Positions 8,859 through 19,664 of a stretch of DNA of 64,000 nt are shown piece after piece. This stretch comes from an uncultured Bacteroidales bacterium. GTDB lineage: Bacteria; Bacteroidota; Bacteroidia; Bacteroidales; F082. The first letter of the stretch is position 1. Each line of letters begins with the position of its first letter. The translations under genes were made by a program, and so were the position numbers. Under the pieces are notes generated by a model. The model saw nothing but the letters and a program-made list of their open reading frames with translations. It was not told where the DNA came from and searched no databases. The DNA lies in assembly GCA_905236635.1 (NCBI GenBank), contig CAJOCJ010000001.1:101394-165393 (forward strand), read 5' to 3'.

Positions 8859-11528
8859 TTGCTTAAACTGGTATTTGCCGCTGCCTAAAGTCTTGACTTT
8901 ATAGCCATTTTTTGTTGGAATCCACACCTCGGCTTCGGTGTTGGCGGGGATTGTTATATGCCATTCGAAGTGGTTACCGTCGCGGCGCCAGTTGCTCTCG
9001 ATAAGACCGCTAACGGAGTTGTAGGAACAGTTCACAAAGTCTAGGCCTTCAATGGGATAAGGCTTCAGCTGGATCTTTTTATAGCCAGGTTCGAGGGCGC
9101 GGATGCCGCCGAGGTATTCGTATTCCCAGAGGATGAGGTCGCCTAGGAGCATCACATGGTTGGCGGAGTTCATCGAGGGGTCGGCGGTGTTGCCGTTCCA
9201 CAGCTCCCAGATGGTGGTGGCACCGTTGCATACCATGTAGCCCCACGAAGGGTAGGTATCGTTGGTGGCGATTTTCAAAGCCAGGTCGCCGCGACCGTAG
9301 TCGGTGAGGGTGCGCATCAGGAACTGGATGCCGACGACGCCGGTCGAGACATGGCTATCGTGAAGGTCTTCTGTGCGGTTAACGATGTTTTCAAACACGT
9401 CGTTTTCGTGGCCTTCGGGCACCATCCCGAAATAAAGCGGCAGGATGTTGGCAGTGACGGTGTTATTGTCGTAACGCCACGTCTGATGGTTAAGATAAAG
9501 GGCGTTATAAGCTTCCATCGAGGTGGAAATCTCTTTTTTAAAATACTCGGCATCGTCGGCAAGACCTAATATCTCAGCAAATTTTGCCATTTTTCCGGCA
9601 AGGTAGCAGTAATATGGCGTGGCGATGACCATTTTGCGGGTTCGGCGGTCACGGTCGCGCGAGTGGATGAGCTCGGGTGACTCAGGCGGCATACACCAGT
9701 CGCCGTATTGGTCGCGGTACATGATGCCGTCGATCATGTATTTGTCTTTCATGAAGTCAATCCACTTCTTCATGGCTGGATAATGCTCACGGATGGGCTT
9801 TTCATCGCCAAAACGTGTGTAAATCATGTCGGCCACGGTGATGAACGCGCCCGGCCACGTCATGCTGTTGGTATAGTTGCGCCAATATGGTGGAAACACG
9901 TCGGATATCGAGCCGTTTTCAAGCTGACAGTCTTCGCCGTCGACGAGCCATTTGGAGTAGAGACTGTGATTGTCAAAGATATAACTCTCGCCGTAGCAAC
10001 CAGTGGCGCGGTCGCCGGTCCAACCCATACGCTCGTCACGTTGCGGACAGTCGGTGGGCATTGATCGGTAGTTGCCTCGGATGCCCCAGTAGGCGTTGCG
10101 GTAGACGGCGTTGAGAATCTCGTTGGAGGTTTCGAAGGTGCCGGTGGTGGACATTTCATCATAGAAAACCAATCCAAGGAAATCAGATGGTTTGGGAGTT
10201 TCTCTTAGGCCTGAGATTTCAACATAACGGAAGCCATGGTACGTGAATGTTGGTTTCCATCGTAGAGACGCGCCATGGCACGTCTTTACAATATATCGGT
10301 CTGTGGCCTCGGCGCTGCGAAGGTTCCTGACATCCAAGGTGCTGTCGGTATAGAGGTTTTCAGCGAAACGCAAGGTGATGGTGTCGCCTGTTTGCTGCCC
10401 GTCGAGGTTTATTTGCAGCACGCCGACCATGTTTTGTCCCATATCGAGGATCCAATTTTCTCCTTTTTTAAAAATGGAAATTGGCGTGAGCGTGTCCTGG
10501 ATTTTTATGTTTGGATTGGGCTGCGGGGTGAGTGTAGAAACGATGTGTACCTCGTCTGTACATGGTTCCGCATCAAACCAAGAATGGTCATCATAATTCG
10601 GTAACGTCCAAACGCCTAATTCATAGTTTTCGTTGTATGTCTCGCCATCGTATTCGTTGGAGGTGCGGATGGGTCCTCGGTTGGTGATTTTCCATGATTC
10701 GTCGCTGACAATCAGTTCTTTACGACCGTCGGTGAGGGTTATTTCCAGTTGCAGGATCATTCTCGGCGTGCCGAAATGCAGCACATTATCTGTGAAATCC
10801 AGGTTGGGATTTGAAGCGTTGTAACGCATGGCCGTAAATCGACCGCCGGCAAGTGTCACACCTATGGCATTGTCGCCGTTTTTAATCATCTCCGTGACAT
10901 CATAAGTGTTGAAATACACCCGTTTGCGATAGTCCGACAATGCCGGTTTCAGCAATTCATCTGGCGCCACCTCAATGCCGTTGATATAAGCGCTGTATTG
11001 TCCGAGACCGCTCACATAAAGTCGCGCTTCGGCTATATTTTCATCCAATTTGAATTCTTTTCGCAAATATCTTGCAGCAATTCGGGTTTTGCCGACAAGT
11101 ATGTCATCGTCAAATTCATGTCCGATCCACTTCGCTTGCCAATCGCTTGATTCTAAAAGACTTATCTCAAAATTTTTGACATCGCTTTCGACGGAAACGG
11201 TCTTATTTTTTTCGTAAGAAAGAGTAGCAAAAACCTTCCAAAAAATCTTGTCCCGACTATGAAGAGGCTTGCCTTCGTAGGGGATATAAAGCATCTTATC
11301 AGATGCTATTTCGCCCGAATCCCAAAGGTCGCCGATACCCTCCAAAGCTCCGTTTTCAGTCGAGGAGGCGATAATTCGATAGCTTGTCTGCTTCACGTTT
11401 TGTGCATCCGACTTGAAGTTCCAGCTGAAACGCGGCTCATTCGTTTCGAGGGTTTTTATCTCGAAATGCCTTGTTTTACTACATGAAACAAGAGCTATAA
11501 GAATCAATATTTGATATAAATGCTTCAT
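8850..11528 (-). CDS. GH78 alpha-L-rhamnosidase, lipoprotein
   Basis: This 892-residue protein has a type II signal (MKHLYQILILIALVSC, lipobox cysteine 16), beta-sandwich domains and a C-terminal (alpha/alpha)6 catalytic domain. The family signatures are visible: DCPQRDERMGWTGD, with the general-acid region, and TTIWELWNG, with the second catalytic glutamate. It would remove terminal alpha-L-rhamnose from pectin side chains, glycosides or bacterial polysaccharides. The ATG overlaps the stop of the upstream Sel1/MORN gene as ATGA, and it is the last gene of a four-gene operon. A 28-bp near-palindrome (10262-10289) lies inside the frame and encodes KTCHGASLR just before the conserved FTYHGFRYVE segment. 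Confidence 0.93.
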   Translation of the reverse strand: MKHLYQILILIALVSCSKTRHFEIKTLETNEPRFSWNFKSDAQNVKQTSYRIIASSTENGALEGIGDLWDSGEIASDKMLYIPYEGKPLHSRDKIFWKVFATLSYEKNKTVSVESDVKNFEISLLESSDWQAKWIGHEFDDDILVGKTRIAARYLRKEFKLDENIAEARLYVSGLGQYSAYINGIEVAPDELLKPALSDYRKRVYFNTYDVTEMIKNGDNAIGVTLAGGRFTAMRYNASNPNLDFTDNVLHFGTPRMILQLEITLTDGRKELIVSDESWKITNRGPIRTSNEYDGETYNENYELGVWTLPNYDDHSWFDAEPCTDEVHIVSTLTPQPNPNIKIQDTLTPISIFKKGENWILDMGQNMVGVLQINLDGQQTGDTITLRFAENLYTDSTLDVRNLRSAEATDRYIVKTCHGASLRWKPTFTYHGFRYVEISGLRETPKPSDFLGLVFYDEMSTTGTFETSNEILNAVYRNAYWGIRGNYRSMPTDCPQRDERMGWTGDRATGCYGESYIFDNHSLYSKWLVDGEDCQLENGSISDVFPPYWRNYTNSMTWPGAFITVADMIYTRFGDEKPIREHYPAMKKWIDFMKDKYMIDGIMYRDQYGDWCMPPESPELIHSRDRDRRTRKMVIATPYYCYLAGKMAKFAEILGLADDAEYFKKEISTSMEAYNALYLNHQTWRYDNNTVTANILPLYFGMVPEGHENDVFENIVNRTEDLHDSHVSTGVVGIQFLMRTLTDYGRGDLALKIATNDTYPSWGYMVCNGATTIWELWNGNTADPSMNSANHVMLLGDLILWEYEYLGGIRALEPGYKKIQLKPYPIEGLDFVNCSYNSVSGLIESNWRRDGNHFEWHITIPANTEAEVWIPTKNGYKVKTLGSGKYQFKQSL
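10262..10289. repeat. REP-like 28-bp palindrome, family A, inside the GH78 gene
   Basis: The half-sites GTAGAGACGCGCCA and TGGCACGTCTTTAC are reverse complements except at two positions. The same 28-bp layout, GTA-x-AGACG...CGTCT-x-TAC, recurs at 23499-23526 and, less exactly, at 63507-63534. This copy is translated in frame. Confidence 0.7.
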
Positions 11529-12988
11529 CGACAGGTAACCTGCAGACGACTCTCGATGGTGTAATCGTAGTCGTCGCCGTAGATGGTGGCGGTGGCGTTA
11601 TGCGAGTTCTCATATTTCTTCGTCTCGCCACGGCGGATGGTGTCGTTGAACCCCTGTGCGCCTCGCACAAAGCCTATTTTCACTTCATACGTCACACTGT
11701 CGTTGGTGACCTCGATGATGTTGAAGGTGTGTTTCATGTTGAAACTCGAGTCCTTGCTGATGAGCGCGGCGTTTTCGTAACAAATATCGCCCACTTCGGC
11801 TGCCAATAGGAAGGTGCCGGTGTAGTTGTAATCGAAACCGCTATGATGCTCGGTGATGAGTAGTATCGGAGTCTTGAGCGACGGGTCGGCTTTGATGCTG
11901 TCGATGTCGAGATTGTCGTGTTCCCATTTTCCCTCAAACTTCAGTCCGTTGGCGAAGGTATATACTCCAGGGCCGTTTTTACCGCCATGGAACTCGCCTT
12001 CGAAGGTGTCGCCGTTGGCATATTCGCACACCGCATGTCCTCTTAGGCCGCCGTCGACGAACTCGCCCTCGATATAGTTTTTGCCATTGCGGAAGCTGCC
12101 GTCGAAGTTGTCCATGACAAGCAGTCCGTGGCCGTGCCGTTTGCCTTCATGGAAACCGCCTTTGTATGTGGTCGTGATCGTGCTGAGATGCAATCCTTTC
12201 TCTTCGCTGCTGAACTCGATGCCATAGCCGTGTTCCTTGTCGTCGAGCCACTCGCCTTTGTAGTCGTCGACATATTTTCGTGCCCCACGGCTCTCTTTAT
12301 GGTAATGTCCCTTGCCACAGCGTTTTCCATCCTTCCATTCGCCGTCGTATGTGGCATCATAGCCATTTAGCTTGTACTCCATATGTCCGATGCCGTGCGG
12401 TTGACCATTAGAGTTGACGTCGCCATTATAAACATCGCCGTTGTCGAAAGTTATATTTTGGGGTTTGGAAGGCTTGCCGACATACTCATATCTATGCTCT
12501 TCGAGAAGGTTTTTGCACATCGCGTCGCCGTTTTCCGCTCCCTGTTGCCAGATATCGAAAGCATGCTCATAGTTTGGCGAGCCGTCGCGAGTGCCGTAGC
12601 CGTCGAAGTAGAAAAGACCGATATACGCCTTGGCGTTGACGTCACCATTTTCTGCCGCAATGTCGAAATGCTTCATTGCGTCGATGGCTTTCACGAAGTC
12701 ATAATAATTGATGCTTTCGTAAATCATCCTGCCCATCAGCGTCTCGCCTAAGGCATAGACATACTTAAACTCATCAGGCTTGCCTGCTTCTTGGTACCAT
12801 TTGAAGCCTTTTTCTAGCCATTCTTTGGCGGTGTCGTCTTCGCCCTCCTCGTCGTAATAATAACCTGCCAATGCGATGGCGGCGGTGATATCCTTGCCTT
12901 CGGCGGCTTTCTTAAAGCATTCTACGGCTTTCGGCATGTCCTCGTCGTAAAGACGAATACCTTCTTCTCTGTATTCTTCGGCTGTCAT
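11525..12988 (-). CDS. Sel1-repeat / MORN-repeat protein
   Basis: This 487-residue protein has no clear signal peptide and three visible parts. Residues about 1-160 are Sel1/TPR-like helical repeats (for example AEGKDITAAIALAGYYYDEE and AENGDVNAKAYIGLFYFDGY). Residues about 170-360 hold several MORN repeats (YNGDV..., YDGEWKDGKRCGKGHYHKES, FEGEFHGGKNGPGVYTFANG). A C-terminal domain of about 120 residues is one I do not recognise. MORN and Sel1 repeats mediate protein or membrane contacts, and no catalytic motif is seen. The gene lies 15 bases after GH97 and is coupled by ATGA to GH78, so it travels with secreted glycosidases although it appears cytosolic. Its function is unknown. Confidence 0.8.
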   Translation of the reverse strand: MTAEEYREEGIRLYDEDMPKAVECFKKAAEGKDITAAIALAGYYYDEEGEDDTAKEWLEKGFKWYQEAGKPDEFKYVYALGETLMGRMIYESINYYDFVKAIDAMKHFDIAAENGDVNAKAYIGLFYFDGYGTRDGSPNYEHAFDIWQQGAENGDAMCKNLLEEHRYEYVGKPSKPQNITFDNGDVYNGDVNSNGQPHGIGHMEYKLNGYDATYDGEWKDGKRCGKGHYHKESRGARKYVDDYKGEWLDDKEHGYGIEFSSEEKGLHLSTITTTYKGGFHEGKRHGHGLLVMDNFDGSFRNGKNYIEGEFVDGGLRGHAVCEYANGDTFEGEFHGGKNGPGVYTFANGLKFEGKWEHDNLDIDSIKADPSLKTPILLITEHHSGFDYNYTGTFLLAAEVGDICYENAALISKDSSFNMKHTFNIIEVTNDSVTYEVKIGFVRGAQGFNDTIRRGETKKYENSHNATATIYGDDYDYTIESRLQVTCR

Positions 12989-13003
12989 AATGTTATTGTT
13001 TTA

Positions 13004-15594
<2,591 letters not shown>

Positions 15595-15609
15595 AAAGAA
15601 TTATTTCCG

Positions 15610-15617
15610 CAAAGTTA
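15610..15617 (-). promoter_or_regulatory. -7 box for the TIGR04076-GH97-Sel1/MORN-GH78 operon
   Basis: On the minus strand this is TAACTTTG (TAnnTTTG), 16 bases before the ATG of the TIGR04076 gene. It is divergent from the forward box at 15631, with 13 bases between the two, so a regulator bound here could affect both units. Confidence 0.55.
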
Positions 15618-15630
15618 AGAAATATTTTTA

Positions 15631-15638
15631 TATCTTTG
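15631..15638 (+). promoter_or_regulatory. -7 box for the DUF3575-like outer-membrane protein gene
   Basis: TATCTTTG matches TAnnTTTG and lies 22 bases upstream of the ATG at 15660. Confidence 0.55.
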
Positions 15639-15659
15639 TAAATCAAAAATGATAATTAG

Positions 15660-16232
15660 ATGCATAAACGAATTAGCATAATTTTGTTGATATTCCTGAT
15701 GACAGGACTCTGTTTGTCGGCCCAGGCCGAGCAACCTAAGATGCGCAAAAACGAGCTCAAGGTGGCACTACTCTCTTTAATGAGCGGCACCTCTAAGCTG
15801 ACTTACGAGCGCTTGGTGCGTGATTATCAAAGTATTGAGATTACTGCCGGCGTCATAGGATGGGGTTTCGACAAACTCAAAGACAGCGACCCCAAAGGCA
15901 CGGCATGGCGACTGGCGTATAAGTTCATCCTCCCTAACAAACACAACGCCAACAACCAGATGTGCGGCTTCTACATCAAGCCGGAATGGTGCTACTCCTC
16001 TTATAAATATAACCACAAAACCGATGGTAGGCTGCAGGTCGACCGCATGGCGCTGATGGCAGTCATAGGCTACGACTGGGTGCTCAACTGGTTTGTGTTC
16101 GACATCTACGGAGGCTTAGGTGCGGCTTGGGGCAACAGCAACAAAAGCAACTACCACCATGGTTTTATAGGGCTCAATGCCGATAGTCCGACCGCTTTTA
16201 CCGCCGGTTTTAGGGTGGGAGTGGCGTTCTAA
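15660..16232 (+). CDS. DUF3575-like outer-membrane beta-barrel protein
   Basis: This 190-residue protein has a clear signal peptide (MHKRISIILLIFLMTGLCLSAQA). Alternating hydrophobic strands follow (ELKVALLSLMSGTSKLTYER, IEITAGVIGWGF, WFVFDIYGGLGAAWG), and the C-terminus is aromatic (FRVGVAF), as expected for a small outer-membrane barrel. It resembles the DUF3575 type of Bacteroidota proteins. It is monocistronic with its own promoter, divergent from the glycosidase operon. I cannot assign a ligand or function, and a periplasmic beta protein is a less likely alternative. Confidence 0.7.
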   Translation: MHKRISIILLIFLMTGLCLSAQAEQPKMRKNELKVALLSLMSGTSKLTYERLVRDYQSIEITAGVIGWGFDKLKDSDPKGTAWRLAYKFILPNKHNANNQMCGFYIKPEWCYSSYKYNHKTDGRLQVDRMALMAVIGYDWVLNWFVFDIYGGLGAAWGNSNKSNYHHGFIGLNADSPTAFTAGFRVGVAF

Positions 16233-16263
16233 ACGATTTTTTTGAAAAAATTTTTAATATTTT

Positions 16264-16297
16264 TTTGTAGTTTATATTATAAACTTGTTTATCTTTG
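16264..16297 (+). promoter_or_regulatory. Full -33/-7 promoter for the membrane protein / winged-helix pair
   Basis: TTTG at 16264-16267 and TATCTTTG at 16290-16297 are separated by 22 bases, close to the Bacteroidota housekeeping promoter layout. An AT-rich leader of about 55 bases precedes the ATG. Confidence 0.65.
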
Positions 16298-16355
16298 CAA
16301 CGTCAATTGGCAATAAAAATTAACCATTTAAAATTTAATTTAAAAATTTAAAAAC

Positions 16356-16940
16356 ATGGAAAACATTGAACAAAACAAAGAAATGACAGCTCAGCAGAGC
16401 TTGAACATCATCAGCCAGATGATTAACGACAGCCGTCGCACAATCCTCCAAAGCAGCGCAAAACACTTCATGTTATGGGGTGGTTTGCTTATCGTAGTAT
16501 CGTTATTGATTTTTTGGTTATGGCAATCTTCGGGCAATCCGATATGGAATGTGGCATGGTTTGTGATGCCGGCATTAGGCTTCCCGATGGTACGAATCCT
16601 CGAGAGAAAAGAGACCGACGTCCCACAGAACAAAATAAACATGAATATCGGTCTGATATGGCTCACCTATTGCATCTTTGCGGTTTTGATCAGCGTCATC
16701 GCGATGTTGTGGGTACCGATGAACATCTCACTTATTATCGTGGTCTTGGTGGGCTTTGCAGAGTGCATATCAGGATTCCTTTTGAAAAACTGGGCAATCA
16801 CCATCAGCGGATTTATCATCGGCATCGGCGGTGCAGTGATGGCATCGGCATTACTTGGTGCTGAGCAGCTGCTCATCTTCACCGTCTGCGGCATCATGCT
16901 CGTGGTGACAGGTCTTATCATTAAATCCCAATACAAATAG
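16356..16940 (+). CDS. Six-helix integral membrane protein of unknown function
   Basis: This 194-residue protein has a polar N-terminal segment of about 40 residues followed by about six hydrophobic helices (FMLWGGLLIVVSLLIFWLW, WNVAWFVMPALGFPMV, IGLIWLTYCIFAVLISVIAM, then ISLIIVVLVGFAECISG and two more). No catalytic or transport signature is seen. A winged-helix regulator gene follows after 2 bases. Such membrane protein plus wHTH pairs recur in Bacteroidota and are often thought to be autoregulated. The role here is unknown. Confidence 0.75.
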   Translation: MENIEQNKEMTAQQSLNIISQMINDSRRTILQSSAKHFMLWGGLLIVVSLLIFWLWQSSGNPIWNVAWFVMPALGFPMVRILERKETDVPQNKINMNIGLIWLTYCIFAVLISVIAMLWVPMNISLIIVVLVGFAECISGFLLKNWAITISGFIIGIGGAVMASALLGAEQLLIFTVCGIMLVVTGLIIKSQYK

Positions 16941-16942
16941 CC

Positions 16943-17224
16943 ATGTTACCGAAACTTGACCCATTGCTTCATTCCGAGTTGCGGCTGGCGGTGATGTCGA
17001 TACTGGCAGGTGTGGAGGATGCTGAGTTCAGCTACCTCAAGAAACAGACCGGTGCGACGTCGGGAAACCTCAGCGTGCAGATAGAAAAGCTCAGTGCGGC
17101 CGGGTATATCTCGGTCGAGAAGGGCTTCAAGGGCAAGGTGCCCTGCACAACCTGTAAAATCACTACCGAAGGACTCGATGCCTTCGAGAAATATGTGAAC
17201 GCATTGAAAGAGTATCTAATTTAA
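16943..17224 (+). CDS. Winged-helix (HTH_34, MarR/ArsR-like) transcriptional regulator
   Basis: This 93-residue protein is a single winged-helix domain: helices LHSELRLAVMSILAG and FSYLKKQTGATSGNLSVQIE (recognition helix) followed by the wing GYISVEKGFKGKVPCTTCKI. It is the small one-domain wHTH type that regulates an adjacent membrane protein. The start is 2 bases after the membrane protein stop, and an intrinsic terminator follows. The target is probably its own promoter at 16264-16297. The two cysteines in the wing (CTTC) are a possible metal or redox site, which is speculative. Confidence 0.82.
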   Translation: MLPKLDPLLHSELRLAVMSILAGVEDAEFSYLKKQTGATSGNLSVQIEKLSAAGYISVEKGFKGKVPCTTCKITTEGLDAFEKYVNALKEYLI

Positions 17225-17247
17225 TTAACCATTTATGACAATTCTGG

Positions 17248-17280
17248 AAGGACAAAAATTTCGGTTTTTGTCCTTTTTTT
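17248..17280 (+). terminator. Intrinsic terminator after the winged-helix gene
   Basis: An 11-bp stem (AAGGACAAAAA with its complement, 17248-17258 and 17265-17275) with a TTTCGG loop is followed by a run of T. It closes the membrane protein/wHTH unit. Confidence 0.9.
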
Positions 17281-17303
17281 GCATAATCATGCAGCAAAAC
17301 TCG

Positions 17304-17311
17304 TATTTTTG
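17304..17311 (+). promoter_or_regulatory. -7 box for the retropepsin-PDZ gene
   Basis: TATTTTTG matches TAnnTTTG and lies 23 bases upstream of the ATG at 17335, directly after the terminator of the previous unit. Confidence 0.6.
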
Positions 17312-17334
17312 CGTTCCATTATTAAATTAACCAT

Positions 17335-18555
17335 ATGAAAAATCATATTAAAGCAATCATTATTGCCATTTTTTTTGTATTTGCGGTGTTTTTGCAGGCA
17401 TCGGCACAGAAACTGATTATGGATTACTCCATTTCCGAGAAGCATTTTGTCGATACAATCAAGATTAAAATGTGGAAAGGCGCGATAATCATCCCTGTGG
17501 AGATTAATGGAGAAACAAAAAACATGATGTTCGACACCGGTGCTAACATGGGGTTTTGGATAGGTACTGAAGAGGCTTGGATGGTGCCTTCGGGCAACAG
17601 CACAAATACTGTCGATTCACAAAATCAAAAGAAAAAGTCATCTATCATGACAATCCCTTCGATGAAGATGGGCAACATCACTATCAAGGATTATCCGATT
17701 GTCGTCTCAGACGGACTGAGCGATTTCACCTGCGGGATAATCGACGGTGCCATAGGTTTCGACCTCGCCGTGAAAGGCATCTCGTTTAAGTTCGACACCC
17801 AGGACAGTCTGATGATTGTCACCGACCGCAAAGGCTTTTTCAATAAAGAGGAGAGGGGACATCAGAAGGTGAAATACAAACATTATTCGAAGATTGACCC
17901 GAAGGTATGGGTGCAGTTTCCGTTTATCCGCGCAAAAATGGATTTCGACTCGGGATACATCGGCGGATGGTTCTGTTTCCCACAGCAAACGCTGGATATT
18001 TGGGCAAAACAAGACCCAAAGATTAAACAACAGCTTGATGCCATGACTGTCAACAGGGACACTACATTTATGACAGCCGCAGGTCTTTTCGGACAGTCAA
18101 ATGACACCATTGTTGGTGGCGAAATTGTTGTCCCGGAGATTACGATAGGCGACCTTGTCTTTAAAAATGTTTGTGTCAAGACAACATCTCCCAAAAGGTT
18201 GATAGGCTCTGCTATTTTGGAACACACCTCGCTGATTATCGACTCTCCGAAGAAGAGTTTCGTGTTTCTCACGCACGACGGAAATCATGAGATCACAGTG
18301 AATAACAAGTCCAAGATCTCTGGTATGAATTTTAAACCCGCTGCCGATGGCGACACTCTCGGTGCAGTGAAGATAGTTGTTCGCAAAGGAACCGAAGCAT
18401 ACAAGAAAGGGCTCCGTACCGGCGATTATCTGATAAGCGTCGACGGAAACCCTATCTCATGTTTGTGCGATTATGTTTTGAAGAAGCATCAGGGAAAGAC
18501 GGAGCATTTTGTGTTCCGCAGCCCTGAAGGCGAAATCAAAGAAGCCGATTTTTAA
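17335..18555 (+). CDS. Retropepsin-like aspartic protease with C-terminal PDZ domain
   Basis: This 406-residue protein has a signal peptide (IIAIFFVFAVFLQASAQ). It has two aspartyl-protease-like half domains: the first has the MFDTGANMGFW motif (about residues 63-73), and the second has MDFDSGYIGGWF instead of a strict DTG. A PDZ domain follows (KGLRTGDYLISVDGNPI, about 360-376). This arrangement matches the periplasmic retropepsin-like/PDZ proteins of Bacteroidota. The DSG in the second half could keep activity, but the protein may alternatively be a binding-only paralog. The gene is monocistronic, and its 3' end overlaps that of the TlpA-like gene by 4 bases (convergent). Confidence 0.82.
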   Translation: MKNHIKAIIIAIFFVFAVFLQASAQKLIMDYSISEKHFVDTIKIKMWKGAIIIPVEINGETKNMMFDTGANMGFWIGTEEAWMVPSGNSTNTVDSQNQKKKSSIMTIPSMKMGNITIKDYPIVVSDGLSDFTCGIIDGAIGFDLAVKGISFKFDTQDSLMIVTDRKGFFNKEERGHQKVKYKHYSKIDPKVWVQFPFIRAKMDFDSGYIGGWFCFPQQTLDIWAKQDPKIKQQLDAMTVNRDTTFMTAAGLFGQSNDTIVGGEIVVPEITIGDLVFKNVCVKTTSPKRLIGSAILEHTSLIIDSPKKSFVFLTHDGNHEITVNNKSKISGMNFKPAADGDTLGAVKIVVRKGTEAYKKGLRTGDYLISVDGNPISCLCDYVLKKHQGKTEHFVFRSPEGEIKEADF

Positions 18556-19640
18556 TTCAACACTTCTGCCAACTTCGCTTCAAGTTCCTCGCCTCTTAAG
18601 CCTTTAGCGATCATCACGCCGTTCTGGTCGTAGAGGAAGTTGCTCGGGATGTAGACCACAGCGTAGTCGTCGCCGGCAACACCTTCAGCGTCGCGCACCT
18701 GGATGTATGGCAGAGCGTCTTCTTCAACAGCTTGCAGCCAGGCTGCTTCTTTTCTATCGACACTAACGCCGACTATCTCTAGACCTTTGTCATGATATTT
18801 CTCGTATGCAGCTTTCACAACTGGGTTTTCGTTGCGACACGGTCCACACCACGATGCCCAGAAGTCAACCATGACGACTTTGTTGTTTTTGATGAGTTCA
18901 GCGAGATTAACATCTTTGCCATCGATAGTCTGCAAAGTAAAGTCGATAAAAGGCTGACCAATCTCCACGCGTTGGTTGTTTTCAATAAATTTCTCGACAT
19001 TATCCCTATAAGGAGACTCGTTGGTAAGAAGTTCTGCCAACTCTCTCAACTCGGCCAACTCAAGGTCAAATTTCATATCGTCGAGGACGTAATGTGCCAC
19101 ATAGCTGTCGGTATGATTCTTGACGAAGTCTTTCTTACAGTCGATAGTTTCATGGTATATGACCAAAAACTGTGCGTTGAGTTCTTCATATTTCAAGCTG
19201 TCATTGGCATCGTAAGCGGCGTTAATCTCCTCTTCGAGTGCATATCCAGGCTCGTTGATTCTTGTAATAGCTTTCTGATATTCGTTGAAAATGTTCTGCG
19301 TTGCGCCACCTGTCGCTTCGATATGGATAAAGTCATCGATATCGCCAGTAACAACAACGTCTTGATTATCAGGAAACATCATCAATAAATCCCGATCTCC
19401 TTTGAGTTTTAAGATGTAAAGTGCTTGTGGGTTGTCGCAATCAACTTTGAAAACAGCTGAGTTTTCGGCGAAAACCACGGTGTCTAGAATAATAGGCGTG
19501 TTACCGTCAAGTGTCTTGATGAGGTAAGCTTTCTCACCATCTGAATTGTTAAGGTTCATAGTCACCTTGAACTGCTTGGTTTTGTTGCAGCCGCTTAAAA
19601 TAAGCAATGCTGCCACGAATGATAATAATAGTTTTTTCAT
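18552..19640 (-). CDS. TlpA-like thioredoxin-fold lipoprotein with DUF4369 N-terminal domain
   Basis: This 362-residue lipoprotein has lipobox LILSGC (cysteine 18). An N-terminal beta-rich DUF4369-like domain is followed by a helical linker and a C-terminal TlpA/AhpC-type thioredoxin domain with VDFWASWCGPC (about residues 255-265). The protein is expected to reduce or isomerise disulfides in the periplasm. Proteins of this build are numerous in Bacteroidales. The gene lies 24 bases after pyrG with no promoter in between, so it is probably expressed from the pyrG promoter. The physiological partner cannot be told. Confidence 0.9.
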   Translation of the reverse strand: MKKLLLSFVAALLILSGCNKTKQFKVTMNLNNSDGEKAYLIKTLDGNTPIILDTVVFAENSAVFKVDCDNPQALYILKLKGDRDLLMMFPDNQDVVVTGDIDDFIHIEATGGATQNIFNEYQKAITRINEPGYALEEEINAAYDANDSLKYEELNAQFLVIYHETIDCKKDFVKNHTDSYVAHYVLDDMKFDLELAELRELAELLTNESPYRDNVEKFIENNQRVEIGQPFIDFTLQTIDGKDVNLAELIKNNKVVMVDFWASWCGPCRNENPVVKAAYEKYHDKGLEIVGVSVDRKEAAWLQAVEEDALPYIQVRDAEGVAGDDYAVVYIPSNFLYDQNGVMIAKGLRGEELEAKLAEVLN

Positions 19641-19664
19641 AGGGTTTTTAAGTATTTTTAATGG

